Shown here piece after piece: positions 20,084-29,361 of a stretch of 64,000 nucleotides of DNA. Each line of letters begins with the position of its first letter. The stretch's first letter is position 1. The position numbers and the translations under genes are program-made. Source of the stretch: Arthrobacter sp. Leaf141 (GTDB lineage: Bacteria > Actinomycetota > Actinomycetes > Actinomycetales > Micrococcaceae); contig NZ_LMOL01000010.1 of the NCBI RefSeq assembly GCF_001424565.1, positions 37,852 through 101,851 of the forward strand, read 5' to 3'. The notes below the pieces were generated by a model. The model searched no databases. It was not told the DNA's origin and was given only the letters and a program-made list of their open reading frames with translations.

Positions 20084-21058
20084 CTACCCACTTGCCGCCG
20101 CGAGCCCCTCAAAGTCCACCAGCCGCCGCGCAGTGGCCTCGTCCAGGATGAGGTCCGTGGCCAGGCCTGCTGTGAGCGCGCCCCGGAGGCCGTTGATCTT
20201 CGATTCCCCGGAGACCACGCAGATCCTCCGCCGGACCTGCCTGAGCTGCGCCAGGGAGGGGCCGGTGGAACGCTCGTTGAGCACAATGCCGTCCGAGGAG
20301 CCGTCGCCGCGGAAAAACACCGTTGCAACGTCGCCCACCACGTCCGAGGTGGCCAGGATATTCAGGTCGCTTTCGTCCAGGTAACCGCCGGCGTAGACGT
20401 GGCTGGGGTAGTCGGCGTCCACGGAACCGACACCGAAAATGGCGATGCTCATCTTGGCCTGCAGTTCGAGGATCCGCTGCACGCTGCGCTCATTCCACAT
20501 GGCCGTTTTGGTTCCGGCGTGGTCGAAGAACGCGGGCACCGGGAACTGCTCCACCCGTGCACCGTAGGCACTGCCGAAGCGGCGCATGATGTCGCTGGCG
20601 TACGTGATTCCCGTGGTGTGCATGTTGCCCGCGCCGTTCAGCTGGACGATCACGCTGTCGTGCGTGATCTTCCGGGTGAGGTGCCTGCTGACGGCGCTCA
20701 GGGTGGAGCCCCAGGCCACGCCGATGATGGCGTTCGAGTCCACGATGGGCCCGATGGTCCGGGCCGCCTGCATCGCCACCCGGTCAAGGGTTTCGGCCTC
20801 GTTGAGCGTTTCCAGGACCGGAACCACGTGCACGTCCACGTTGTAATGGCGGCGGATCATGCCTTCCAGCTCGGGTCCGGTGTCCAGGGGATTGCGGATC
20901 TGGATCTGCACCAGGCCTGAGTCCCGGGCAGAGGAAAGCAGCCGGGAAACGGTGGAGCGGGACGTCCTGAGCTCGCGGGCGATGGCATCCATTGTGAGGT
21001 CCTGGAGGTAATACATCTGCGCAGCCCGAAGCGCGTCGGAATGCCGGGAGGGGTCCAT
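20084..21058 (-). CDS. SorC/DeoR-type sugar-binding transcriptional regulator
   Basis: 324 residues: an N-terminal helix-turn-helix (about residues 8-45, YYLQDLTMDAIARELRTSRS then TVSRLLSSARDSG) and a SorC-type effector domain (IGVAWGSTLSAV near residue 115). Such proteins bind phosphorylated sugars and control adjacent operons. It is divergent from glpD with a 122-base intergenic region holding two inverted repeats, so it is a reasonable candidate regulator of glycerol genes and of its own cluster. ATG at 21058 has GGACC upstream; an in-frame GTG at 21079-21081 (minus strand) would add a few residues. Confidence 0.9.
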   Translation of the reverse strand: MDPSRHSDALRAAQMYYLQDLTMDAIARELRTSRSTVSRLLSSARDSGLVQIQIRNPLDTGPELEGMIRRHYNVDVHVVPVLETLNEAETLDRVAMQAARTIGPIVDSNAIIGVAWGSTLSAVSRHLTRKITHDSVIVQLNGAGNMHTTGITYASDIMRRFGSAYGARVEQFPVPAFFDHAGTKTAMWNERSVQRILELQAKMSIAIFGVGSVDADYPSHVYAGGYLDESDLNILATSDVVGDVATVFFRGDGSSDGIVLNERSTGPSLAQLRQVRRRICVVSGESKINGLRGALTAGLATDLILDEATARRLVDFEGLAAASG

Positions 21059-21071
21059 TGCAGGTCCGTTC

Positions 21072-21085
21072 TGCACGTTTGTGCA
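21072..21085. promoter_or_regulatory. Candidate operator 1 (TGCAC-N4-GTGCA)
   Basis: A perfect inverted repeat TGCAC-GTTT-GTGCA lies 14 bases upstream of the regulator start and about 95 bases upstream of glpD. Its size and symmetry suit a dimeric HTH protein such as the adjacent SorC-type regulator. Motif only. Confidence 0.5.
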
Positions 21086-21108
21086 TAGAGCTTGACGCCA
21101 TTTTCCAT

Positions 21109-21122
21109 TATTCAAAAGAATA
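21109..21122. promoter_or_regulatory. Candidate operator 2 (TATTC-N4-GAATA) in the glpD promoter region
   Basis: A perfect inverted repeat TATTC-AAAA-GAATA sits in a conspicuously AT-rich patch. TTGACG at 21092-21097 is a possible -35 box for glpD, with AAGAAT or GAATAG overlapping the repeat as a possible -10. The overlap would suit repression. Confidence 0.45.
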
Positions 21123-21180
21123 GTTGTAAAGGCGGCACACCTCCGGGCGGCCGCACCGCACCAAGCCCAAGGGAGTCGTT

Positions 21181-22995
21181 TTGGGACCGAAGGAAACACC
21201 CGCAGAACCAGCAGCCGCGGCACCGCAGCCGGGCGCTGAACGCACCTCAGTGCACAACCTCCGCCGGCGGCCGCACGCCAAGGTGCTGGTGGTGGGCGGC
21301 GGCATCAACGGTGTGGGAACGTTCCGCGACCTGGCGCTGCAGGGCGTGGACGTTGCGCTCGTGGAACGCGGCGACTACTGCCAGGGCGCCAGCGGAGCCT
21401 CCTCGCACATGATCCACGGCGGCATCCGCTACCTGGAAAACGGTGAGTTCCGGCTGGTCCAGGAGTCGGTGGTGGAACGCAACCGGCTGCTCCGCATTGC
21501 CCCCCACTACGTGAAGCCGCTGCAGACCACCATCCCCATCTTCAGCACGTTCTCCGGCATCCTGTCCGCACCGGCCCGCTTCCTGACCCACAAGCAGGGC
21601 AAGCCCAAGGAACGCGGCGCGTTCCTCATCAAAGTGGGCCTGAGCCTCTACGATTCCTTCTCCCGCGACGGCGGCACCGTTCCCCGGCACCAGTTCCGCG
21701 GCCGGAAGCGTGCCCTGGCCGAGCTGCCCCGCCTGCGGCAGGACGTCAAGTACGCGGCCACCTACTTCGATGCCTCGGTGCACAACCCCGAACGGCTCAC
21801 CCTCGACGTCCTCCAGGACGGCGAAAAAGCTGGCCAGTCCGGCTCCGCCGCGGCCCAGGGCGACACCGCCCGGGCCAGCAACTACCTGTCCCTGGTATCA
21901 ACGACGGAGCAGCCCAACGCCGGCACCGGCCGCGGCAGCACGGTCCGGCTCCGCGACGAACTGACGGGGGAGGAGTTCGACTTCACCGCCGACGTCATCG
22001 TTAACACCACCGGCGCCTGGGTGGATCAGACCAACGGGGCCATGGGATCGGCGTCGACCTTTATGGGCGGCACCAAGGGCTCGCACATTGTGCTGGACCA
22101 TCCCGCCCTGCTGGACGCCTGCCAGGGCCGGGAAATCTTCTTCGAGCACACCGACGGCCGGATCGTCCTGATCTACCCCATGGGCGACCGCGTCCTGGTG
22201 GGCACCACCGACGTGGACGCGGACATGGCACAGGACGCCGTCTGCACCGACGAGGAGATCGACTACTTCTTCGAACTGGTGGGCCACGTCTTCCCGGACA
22301 TCCCCGTCTCGCGGGAGCAGATTGTCTACACCTTCTCCGGCGTCCGCCCGCTGCCCCGGCACGATGCAACCCAGCCCGGCTTCGTCTCCCGCGATTACCG
22401 GATTGAACGCCGCGGCCCCGGTGCCGGCGCCCCGCAGGCGGCGCCCGTCCTCAGCCTGGTGGGCGGCAAATGGACCACGTTCCGGGCCCTGGCCGAGCAC
22501 CTCACCAACGATGTCCTGGCCGAACTGGGCGAGCAGCGCAAGGTGTCGACGGCGCAACTGGCCATCGGCGGCGGCGCCGGCTTCCCGGCCGACGAGGCCG
22601 GGGTTCAGGCCTGGATCAAGGCGCACATGACAGCAGACCGGGACGCTGACCGCACGGCGGGGCTCCTGACCCGCTACGGTACCCGCGCCGAAGCCGTCAT
22701 GGAGTTCCTTGACGCCGCGCCGGACCGTGCCCTGCACTCCACCCGCGAACTGAGTGTCCGGGAACTGGAGTTCATGGCCGCCAACGAGCAGGTGGGCCAC
22801 CTCGTGGACATCCTGGTCCGCCGCACCTCCCTGGCCTTCCGGGGCCTGGTGACCGGCGAACTGCTCAATGAAATGGCCGATGTCCTGGGCGCCCCGCTGC
22901 ACTGGGATGCCGCCGCCAGGGCCGCCGAAGTGCGGCACGCCCAAGAGGTGCTGCAGCGGTTCCACCGCGTGGAAATCCACAGCCTGGTCGCCTGA
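21181..22995 (+). CDS. glpD: Glycerol-3-phosphate dehydrogenase/oxidase
   Basis: A 604-residue FAD flavoprotein oxidising sn-glycerol 3-phosphate to dihydroxyacetone phosphate at the membrane. The dinucleotide motif KVLVVGGGINGVGTFRDLAL starts near residue 37. The substrate-region segments GASGASSHMIHGGIRYLE and FSGVRPLP are present, with the C-terminal helical domain after about residue 430. Start TTG at 21181 follows AAGGGAG. It is first in the glpD-glpF-glpK operon. Confidence 0.95.
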   Translation: MGPKETPAEPAAAAPQPGAERTSVHNLRRRPHAKVLVVGGGINGVGTFRDLALQGVDVALVERGDYCQGASGASSHMIHGGIRYLENGEFRLVQESVVERNRLLRIAPHYVKPLQTTIPIFSTFSGILSAPARFLTHKQGKPKERGAFLIKVGLSLYDSFSRDGGTVPRHQFRGRKRALAELPRLRQDVKYAATYFDASVHNPERLTLDVLQDGEKAGQSGSAAAQGDTARASNYLSLVSTTEQPNAGTGRGSTVRLRDELTGEEFDFTADVIVNTTGAWVDQTNGAMGSASTFMGGTKGSHIVLDHPALLDACQGREIFFEHTDGRIVLIYPMGDRVLVGTTDVDADMAQDAVCTDEEIDYFFELVGHVFPDIPVSREQIVYTFSGVRPLPRHDATQPGFVSRDYRIERRGPGAGAPQAAPVLSLVGGKWTTFRALAEHLTNDVLAELGEQRKVSTAQLAIGGGAGFPADEAGVQAWIKAHMTADRDADRTAGLLTRYGTRAEAVMEFLDAAPDRALHSTRELSVRELEFMAANEQVGHLVDILVRRTSLAFRGLVTGELLNEMADVLGAPLHWDAAARAAEVRHAQEVLQRFHRVEIHSLVA

Positions 22996-23084
22996 GGCCG
23001 GACTGACCGCCGGGGCGGCAAACCGCCCCGGCCCAACGGCCCCCAACCCGCAGGGGCCAACAACAGAGATAATAGGAGTCAAAG

Positions 23085-23834
23085 ATGTCTCTTGGAATTG
23101 TGTTCCTTTCCGAGCTCTTCGGAACGGCGATGGTCACCCTCCTGGGTTGTGGCGTCGTCGCAAACGTCGCCCTTCGGGGGACGAAAGGAAATAACGGCGG
23201 GTTCCTGATGGTCACCTGGGGATGGGGAATTGCAGTCTTCGCCGGTGTGTTTGTCGCCGCCAAGTCCGGCGCGCACCTGAACCCGGCCGTCACCCTGGGC
23301 AAGCTCACCAACGGCGGCGCCACCTACGCCCCGGACGTTCCCATTTCGTTAGCCTCCACGGTGACCTACCTGGGCGCCGAACTGCTGGGTGCCTTCATCG
23401 GCGCCGTGGTCTGCTGGCTCGCCTATAAGCAGCACTTCGACGCCGAACCCGAGCCCGCAGCCAAGCTTGGTGTGTTTTCCACGGGCCCCGCGATCCGGGC
23501 CACCCCGTGGAACCTGGCCACGGAAATCATCGCCACCTTCGTCCTGGTCTTCGTTATCCTCGCCTTCGGCGGGACCCCCTCAGGCCTTGGCCCCCTCGCC
23601 GTGGCGCTGCTCGTCGTCGGCATCGGCATCTCCCTCGGCGGCCCCACCGGCTACGCCATCAACCCGGCCCGTGACCTCGGTCCCCGCATCGCCCACGCCC
23701 TGCTCCCCATCAAAGGCAAGGGTTCCAGCGACTGGAGCTACGCCTGGATCCCGGTGGCAGGCCCCCTGGCGGGCGGGGCCCTGGCCGGCCTCGTGGCCAA
23801 GATTGTGCCGATCATTTTTATCGCCGCTGCCTGA
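23085..23834 (+). CDS. glpF: Glycerol uptake facilitator / aquaporin family channel
   Basis: A 249-residue MIP-family channel with six predicted membrane helices and both pore NPA motifs (HLNPAVTLG with Asn66; INPARDLGPR with Asn193). The position after the second NPA (NPARDLGPR) is the Asp usual in glycerol-conducting members. GGAG lies upstream of ATG. It lies between glpD and glpK, giving facilitated glycerol entry coupled to phosphorylation. Confidence 0.96.
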   Translation: MSLGIVFLSELFGTAMVTLLGCGVVANVALRGTKGNNGGFLMVTWGWGIAVFAGVFVAAKSGAHLNPAVTLGKLTNGGATYAPDVPISLASTVTYLGAELLGAFIGAVVCWLAYKQHFDAEPEPAAKLGVFSTGPAIRATPWNLATEIIATFVLVFVILAFGGTPSGLGPLAVALLVVGIGISLGGPTGYAINPARDLGPRIAHALLPIKGKGSSDWSYAWIPVAGPLAGGALAGLVAKIVPIIFIAAA

Positions 23835-23911
23835 CCTGACCCACGGGCGCTTCAGCCCAACCGCTCCACCAGCCATGAACCGTCACTCACTGACAAGACA
23901 AGGACGTCACC

Positions 23912-25426
23912 ATGAACCAGTACGTAATCGCCATCGACCAGGGCACCACCAGCACGCGCGCCATCATTTTTGACCACAGCGGGGCGATCGTCTCCTCCGG
24001 CCAGATGGAACACGAGCAGATCTTCCCGCAGGCCGGGTGGGTGGAACACAACGCTGCCGAAATCTGGAACAACACCCGGGAGGTCATTGCCTCCGCCCTG
24101 TCCAAGGCGAACCTGACCCGCCACGACATAGCCGCCGTCGGGATCACCAACCAGCGCGAAACCGCCGTCGTGTGGGACAAAACCACCGGCGAGCCCGTGT
24201 ACAACGCCATCGTATGGCAGGACACCCGCACGCAGGACATCGTCGATGAACTGTCCAAGGACGGCGGCGGGGACCGGTTCAAGCCAAAAGTCGGCCTGCC
24301 CCTGGCCACCTACTTCTCCGGCACCAAAATCAAGTGGATCCTGGACAACGTGGCCGGCGCCCGCGAAAAGGCCGAGGCCGGCGACCTGGTGTTCGGCAAC
24401 ACCGATGCCTGGGTCCTGTGGAACCTCACCGGCGGCGTTGACGGCGGCGTCCACGTCACGGACGTCACCAACGCCTCCCGCACCCTGTTTATGGACCTCG
24501 AAACCCTTCAGTGGGACGAGGAAATCCTCGGCATCTTCGGCGTCCCGCTCAGCATGATGCCCGAGATCCGCTCCTCCTCCGAGGTCTACGGCCAGGTCCA
24601 CGGCTCCCAGCTGCTCCGCGAAACGCCCGTCGCCGGTATCCTGGGCGACCAGCAGGCCGCCACGTTCGGGCAGGCAGCGTTCCAGACCGGCGAAGCCAAA
24701 AACACCTACGGCACCGGCTGCTTCCTCATCTTCAACACCGGTGAGGAAATCGTCCACTCCAAAAACGGCCTGCTCACCACGGTCGGCTACAAGCTTGGCG
24801 ACGCTGCGCCGCACTACGCCCTGGAAGGCTCCATCGCCGTCACCGGTTCCCTGATCCAGTGGCTGCGCGACAATCTCGGCCTGATCAGCAGCGCACCGGA
24901 GGTGGAAACGCTTGCCGCCGCCGTCGAGGACAACGGCGGCGTGTACATCGTCCCGGCCTTCTCCGGCCTCTTCGCCCCCTACTGGCGCTCCGATGCCCGT
25001 GGCGCCATTGTGGGGCTCACCCGGTACGTCAACAAAAACCACATCGCCCGGGCCGCGCTGGAATCCACGGCGTTCCAGACCCGCGAGGTCCTCGACGCAG
25101 TCAACGCCGACTCCGGCGTGCCGCTGACCGAACTGAAGGTCGACGGCGGCATGGTCGCCAACGATGCCCTGATGCAGTTCCAGGCGGACATCCTCGGCGT
25201 TCCCGTCATTCGGCCCAAGGTCGTGGAAACCACCGCCCTGGGCGCCGCGTACGCTGCGGGCCTCGCCGTGAACTTCTGGAAGGACCTCGGCGAGCTGTCT
25301 GCCAACTGGTCCGAAGACAAGCGGTGGGAACCCCAGCTGGACCAGGCCGAGCAGGACCGCCAGCTGCGGCTCTGGAAGAAAGCCGTCACCAAGTCCATGG
25401 ACTGGGTCGACGAAGACGTGAAGTAG
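23912..25426 (+). CDS. glpK: Glycerol kinase
   Basis: It phosphorylates glycerol to glycerol 3-phosphate. The 504-residue FGGY kinase begins [21 protein letters not shown] and has the glycerol-binding Arg-Glu pair in [11 protein letters not shown]. The C-terminal ATPase-fold segment is [20 protein letters not shown]. Full length with no disruption. AAGGA lies upstream of ATG. Last gene of the operon, followed within 15 bases by a strong hairpin. Confidence 0.98.
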   Translation: MNQYVIAIDQGTTSTRAIIFDHSGAIVSSGQMEHEQIFPQAGWVEHNAAEIWNNTREVIASALSKANLTRHDIAAVGITNQRETAVVWDKTTGEPVYNAIVWQDTRTQDIVDELSKDGGGDRFKPKVGLPLATYFSGTKIKWILDNVAGAREKAEAGDLVFGNTDAWVLWNLTGGVDGGVHVTDVTNASRTLFMDLETLQWDEEILGIFGVPLSMMPEIRSSSEVYGQVHGSQLLRETPVAGILGDQQAATFGQAAFQTGEAKNTYGTGCFLIFNTGEEIVHSKNGLLTTVGYKLGDAAPHYALEGSIAVTGSLIQWLRDNLGLISSAPEVETLAAAVEDNGGVYIVPAFSGLFAPYWRSDARGAIVGLTRYVNKNHIARAALESTAFQTREVLDAVNADSGVPLTELKVDGGMVANDALMQFQADILGVPVIRPKVVETTALGAAYAAGLAVNFWKDLGELSANWSEDKRWEPQLDQAEQDRQLRLWKKAVTKSMDWVDEDVK

Positions 25427-25436
25427 CTCCGGCTTA

Positions 25437-25516
25437 GAGAGAGGGGCCGGTGACTCCCGCCCGCCCGCTTCGCGGTGCCCACCACACCATGGCGGGGAGT
25501 CACCGGCCCCTCTTTT
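25437..25516 (+). terminator. Terminator after glpK with a long loop
   Basis: A perfect 19-bp inverted repeat (25440-25458 with 25495-25513) encloses a 36-base loop and is followed by TTTCG; G-U pairs extend it slightly. The stem is strong, but the loop is much longer than in ordinary terminators. Confidence 0.75.
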
Positions 25517-25570
25517 CGTATCTTCGCTGAAGCGGCTGATGTTCATGCGGCCGGAGCTAATTAGGTGCGC

Positions 25571-25576
25571 TAAAGT
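25571..25576 (+). promoter_or_regulatory. Candidate -10 box of the leuS leader transcript
   Basis: TAAAGT lies six bases before the leader-peptide ATG at 25583. A start site seven bases downstream would coincide with the ATG, making the leader ORF leaderless. No convincing -35 is visible. Confidence 0.4.
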
Positions 25577-25582
25577 GGATTC

Positions 25583-25636
25583 ATGCGTGCGATCCTCTTG
25601 CTTAGTCAGCCGCCGGGTGTCCGAAACATCGGATAG
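25583..25636 (+). CDS. Leader peptide of leuS (MRAILLLSQPPGVRNIG)
   Basis: An 18-codon ORF (17 residues) with three consecutive Leu codons CTC-TTG-CTT at codons 5-7 directly precedes an intrinsic terminator, the arrangement of a classical amino-acid attenuator. Slow decoding of Leu codons when charged tRNA-Leu is scarce would let transcription proceed into leuS. Leader-peptide attenuators upstream of leuS have been predicted in some Streptomyces. The nucleotide sequence around the start (TGCGTGC, then a CT-rich Leu run ending CTTAG) closely resembles the leuA leader in this window. Confidence 0.75.
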   Translation: MRAILLLSQPPGVRNIG

Positions 25637-25645
25637 CTGAGCGGC

Positions 25646-25670
25646 AGCCCCTCCATGGAGAGGGGCTTTT
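25646..25670 (+). terminator. Attenuator hairpin upstream of leuS
   Basis: Stem AGCCCCTC (25646-25653) pairs with GAGGGGCT (25660-25667) across a 6-base loop and continues TTTTG. It lies ten bases after the leader stop codon and about 90 bases before leuS. An upstream alternative pairing involving 25606-25613 and 25636-25645 is possible; I could not define a clear antiterminator that overlaps the left arm. Confidence 0.8.
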
Positions 25671-25759
25671 GTGTGTCCGGGGTACTTTCCGGGCCGGCAG
25701 CAGGAGGATCAGGCCGTTATGGCAGTACAGATGCCGTGACAGAACAGAAGAGGGCAGCA

Positions 25760-28285
25760 GTGGGCGTTCAGCCGGAGACCAAGACCGGAACAGCAGCATC
25801 AGCAGCGGAGGCGCCCGAAGAAGGCGCCTACAGCTTTACCGCCATGGAGGCCAGATGGCCCAAGGTGTGGGACGACCTCCAGGTCTTCACTCCTGTGGAT
25901 GACGGCTCGAAGGAACGCCGCTACGTGCTGGACATGTTCCCGTACCCGTCCGGCGACCTGCACATGGGCCACGCCGAAGCGTTCGCCATGGGCGATGTCG
26001 TGGCCCGCTACCTCCGCCAGCAGGGCTTCGACGTGCTGCACCCCATCGGCTGGGACTCCTTCGGCCTGCCCGCGGAAAACGCCGCCATCAAGCGCAACGC
26101 CCACCCCAGCGAGTGGACCTACGCCAACATCGACACCCAGGCCGCGTCCTTCAAGCGGTACGCGATTTCCGCTGACTGGTCCCGCCGCCTGCACACCTCG
26201 GACCCCGGCTACTACCGCTGGACCCAGTGGCTGTTCAAGCGCTTCTACCAGCGTGGACTGGCCTACCGCAAGGATTCCCCGGTCAACTGGTGCCCCAAGG
26301 ACCAGACGGTGCTGGCCAACGAACAGGTGGTCAACGGGGCCTGCGAACGCTGCGGCACCATCGTCACCAAAAAGTCCCTGAACCAGTGGTACTTCAAGAT
26401 CACCGACTATGCCGACCGGCTGCTCGATGACATGGAGCAGCTCCGCGGCCACTGGCCCGAGCGGGTCCTGGCCATGCAGAAAAACTGGATCGGCCGCTCC
26501 GAAGGAGCCCACGTCACGTTCGTGATCGAGGCCGACGGCGAAAAGCCCGCCAAGGACGTCACGGTCTTCACCACGCGCCCGGACACCCTGTACGGGGCAA
26601 CGTTCTTTGTGGTGGCCGCTGACGCGCCGATCGCCGTCGAACTCGTCACCGCAGGACACGCCGACGCCCTGGACGCCTACCGCGAACAGGTCAAAGCACT
26701 CTCCGACATCGAACGCCAGTCCACGGAACGGGACAAAACCGGCGTCTTCACCGGCCGCTACGCCATCAACCCGCTCAACGGCGAGAAGCTGCCCGTCTGG
26801 GCCGCCGACTATGTCCTGGCGGACTACGGCACCGGTGCCATCATGGCCGTCCCCGCCCACGACCAGCGCGACCTCGACTTTGCCCGGACCTTCGATCTGC
26901 CCGTGCGGACCGTCCTGGATACCGGCGAGGAGGACCCCTCCGTGTCCGGTACCGCAACGGCAGGGGAGGGCACCCTGGTCAACTCCGGCGAACTGGACGG
27001 CCTGCCCAAGGCTGAGGCGATCCCCGCCGCGATCGCCATGCTGGAGCGCCAGGGTACCGGTGAGAAGTTCGTGAACTTCAGGCTGCGCGACTGGCTGCTG
27101 AGCCGGCAGCGGTTCTGGGGCACCCCCATCCCCATCATCCACTGCCCGTCCTGCGGCGAAGTCCCGGTCCCGGACGACCAACTGCCCGTAACCCTGCCCG
27201 CTGACCTGCGCGGCGAGGATCTGTCCCCAAAGGGCACCTCCCCGCTGGCCGCCGCCGAAGCGTGGGTCAACGTTGACTGCCCCTCCTGCCACGGCCCGGC
27301 AAAGCGCGATACGGACACCATGGATACGTTTGTGGACTCGTCCTGGTACTTCCTCCGGTTTGTGTCCCCGGACTTCACCGAGGGCCCGTTTGATCCGGCG
27401 AAGATCAACGACTGGATGCCGGTGGGGCAGTACGTGGGCGGCGTTGAGCACGCCATCCTGCACCTGCTGTACGCCCGGTTCTTCACCAAGGTCATCAACG
27501 ACCTCGGCCTGATCGAAGCCAACGAGCCGTTCAGTGCGCTCCTGAACCAGGGGCAGGTGCTTAACGGCGGCAAAGCCATGAGCAAGTCCCTGGGCAACGG
27601 TGTGGACCTCGGCGAGCAGCTGGACAAGTACGGTGTTGACGCCGTCCGCCTGACCATGGTGTTCGCCTCCCCGCCCGAGGACGACGTGGACTGGGCCGAT
27701 GTTTCCCCGTCCGGGTCCGCCAAGTTCCTGGCCCGGGCCTGGCGCCTGGCCCAGGACGTCACCAGCGGAGCGGGCACCGATGCCGCATCAGGTGACCGGG
27801 CCCTGCGCTCCGTGACCCACAGGACCATCGCGGACGCTGCGGAACTGCTGGACGCCAACAAGTTCAACGTGGTGGTGGCCAAGCTGATGGAACTGGTCAA
27901 TGCCACCCGCAAGGCCATCGACTCCGGCGCCGGCGGCGCTGACCCGGCCGTCCGGGAAGCCACCGAGGCCGTTGCTGTGATCCTCAGCCTCTTCGCCCCT
28001 TACACGGCCGAGGACATGTGGAACGTCCTGGGGCACCCCGCCTCGGTCGCGAACGCCGGCTGGCCCGAACATGATCCGGCCCTCTTGGTCCAGGACACGG
28101 TCACGGCAGTCGTCCAGGTCCAGGGGAAGGTCCGTGACCGCCTCGAGGTGTCCCCGGACGTCTCCGAAGACGAGCTGCGTGAACTGGCGCTGGCATCGGA
28201 CAACGTCCAGCGTGCCCTCGACGGCCGCGGCATCCGCACCGTAATCGTCCGGGCCCCTAAACTGGTCAACATCGTCCCGGCCTGA
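25760..28285 (+). CDS. leuS: Leucyl-tRNA synthetase
   Basis: A class Ia synthetase of 841 residues charging tRNA-Leu. The ATP-site HMGH appears in [12 protein letters not shown], the catalytic KMSKS-like loop in [11 protein letters not shown], and the CP1 editing domain in the middle ([27 protein letters not shown]). Cys pairs such as CPSC and CPSCHG suggest zinc-binding knuckles. I prefer GTG at 25760, giving MGVQPET, because GAAGAGGGC precedes it and the close Arthrobacter homologue I recall begins MSVQPET. GTG at 25736 would add eight residues. Its expression is probably governed by the attenuator upstream. Confidence 0.97.
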   Translation: MGVQPETKTGTAASAAEAPEEGAYSFTAMEARWPKVWDDLQVFTPVDDGSKERRYVLDMFPYPSGDLHMGHAEAFAMGDVVARYLRQQGFDVLHPIGWDSFGLPAENAAIKRNAHPSEWTYANIDTQAASFKRYAISADWSRRLHTSDPGYYRWTQWLFKRFYQRGLAYRKDSPVNWCPKDQTVLANEQVVNGACERCGTIVTKKSLNQWYFKITDYADRLLDDMEQLRGHWPERVLAMQKNWIGRSEGAHVTFVIEADGEKPAKDVTVFTTRPDTLYGATFFVVAADAPIAVELVTAGHADALDAYREQVKALSDIERQSTERDKTGVFTGRYAINPLNGEKLPVWAADYVLADYGTGAIMAVPAHDQRDLDFARTFDLPVRTVLDTGEEDPSVSGTATAGEGTLVNSGELDGLPKAEAIPAAIAMLERQGTGEKFVNFRLRDWLLSRQRFWGTPIPIIHCPSCGEVPVPDDQLPVTLPADLRGEDLSPKGTSPLAAAEAWVNVDCPSCHGPAKRDTDTMDTFVDSSWYFLRFVSPDFTEGPFDPAKINDWMPVGQYVGGVEHAILHLLYARFFTKVINDLGLIEANEPFSALLNQGQVLNGGKAMSKSLGNGVDLGEQLDKYGVDAVRLTMVFASPPEDDVDWADVSPSGSAKFLARAWRLAQDVTSGAGTDAASGDRALRSVTHRTIADAAELLDANKFNVVVAKLMELVNATRKAIDSGAGGADPAVREATEAVAVILSLFAPYTAEDMWNVLGHPASVANAGWPEHDPALLVQDTVTAVVQVQGKVRDRLEVSPDVSEDELRELALASDNVQRALDGRGIRTVIVRAPKLVNIVPA

Positions 28286-28338
28286 CCGGGAACCGGCCGC
28301 CCTTCCCGGGCGGCCGGCCACCAGACCAGGAGGCCCCC

Positions 28339-29361
28339 TTGCCCGAGAGCAATCCGGTTGCGTGGCCCTGGTTCCGGGCGCGCCTGGCGGGACTTCGCCC
28401 GGCGCCCCGGCCCGCACCGGTCGCCCCCGGGGCGCCGCGGGTGCGGACCGCCGTCGTCACTGACTCTGCAGCCGCGTTGCCGGTGGACTGGGCGGCCACC
28501 AACGCCCCGGACGGCGCCCTCACGGTCATTCCCATGCCGGTCATGGTTGGCGCTGATATCTATGGCGAGGGTGAAGACGACATCCTCGAAACCATCGCCC
28601 TTGCCCTGGCCGCCGGAAAAGCCGTCAAAACGTCCCGGCCTTCACCCGGACAATTCGAACAGGCGTACCGCACGGCCGAGCGGCTCGGATTCGAGTCGGT
28701 GGTCTCGATCCATCTCTCAGGTGACCTGTCCGGCACCGCTGATGCGGCCCGGCTTGCGGCCACCAGGGTGCAGATCCCCGTGGAGGTAGTGGACTCCCGG
28801 ACGGTGGGCATGGCGCAGGGCATCGCCGTCCAGGCCGCTGTCCACGCCGCGTCTGCGGGGGCGGAGGCTGCCGCGGTAGCGGCAGCAGCAGCCGACCAGG
28901 CCGGCCGGACGTCTGTCCGCTTCTATGTCCCCAGCCTTGAGCAACTGCGCCGGGGCGGCCGCATCGGCGCCGCGGCGTCCCTGGTGGGGACCATGCTGGC
29001 CATCAAACCGCTCCTGGCCGTGGACGGCGGGAAGATCGTGCCGCTGGAGAAGGTCCGCTCGGCTGCAAGGGCCGTGGCCCGGCTGGAGGAACTGGTCGCG
29101 GCCGAAGTTGCGGCGCACCCACTGCCGGTGCCACGGCTGGCGCTGCACCACTTCGGCAATCCCGCCGAAGCCGAGGCACTGGCTGAGCGGCTTGCCGTGG
29201 CCTTGCCGCAGTGCGCCCCGGCGCAGATCAGCTCACTGCCTGCTGTGCTTGCCGCGCATGCGGGGTTGGGCGTTCTTGCCGTTATTGTGGCGCATGACGC
29301 ACCTGGCGATCAATCCGGTGGATCCTGGCCCACTGGAGCGGGGTTACCACTGTCGCTTTGA
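28339..29361 (+). CDS. DegV family fatty-acid-binding protein
   Basis: 340 residues. The DegV fold is recognised by VRTAVVTDSAAALP near residue 35, TSRPSPGQFEQAY, and IHLSGDLSGTADAARLAA. FYVPSLEQLRRGGRIG and the following lid region are also typical. Family members bind a single fatty acid (FakB-type) and can feed a fatty-acid kinase, but no fakA is adjacent. A Pro-rich N-terminal extension of ~30 residues precedes the domain. TTG at 28339 with AGGAGG upstream. Confidence 0.9.
   Translation: MPESNPVAWPWFRARLAGLRPAPRPAPVAPGAPRVRTAVVTDSAAALPVDWAATNAPDGALTVIPMPVMVGADIYGEGEDDILETIALALAAGKAVKTSRPSPGQFEQAYRTAERLGFESVVSIHLSGDLSGTADAARLAATRVQIPVEVVDSRTVGMAQGIAVQAAVHAASAGAEAAAVAAAAADQAGRTSVRFYVPSLEQLRRGGRIGAAASLVGTMLAIKPLLAVDGGKIVPLEKVRSAARAVARLEELVAAEVAAHPLPVPRLALHHFGNPAEAEALAERLAVALPQCAPAQISSLPAVLAAHAGLGVLAVIVAHDAPGDQSGGSWPTGAGLPLSL

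Noticed and set aside
25571..25670. T-box riboswitch upstream of leuS
   Set aside because: No T-box core sequence or specifier-loop architecture is visible, and the region is too short; a leader-peptide attenuator explains it better.
25799..27463. 554-residue antisense ORF opposite leuS
   Set aside because: Shadow frame of leuS with the same low-complexity bias; no motif.
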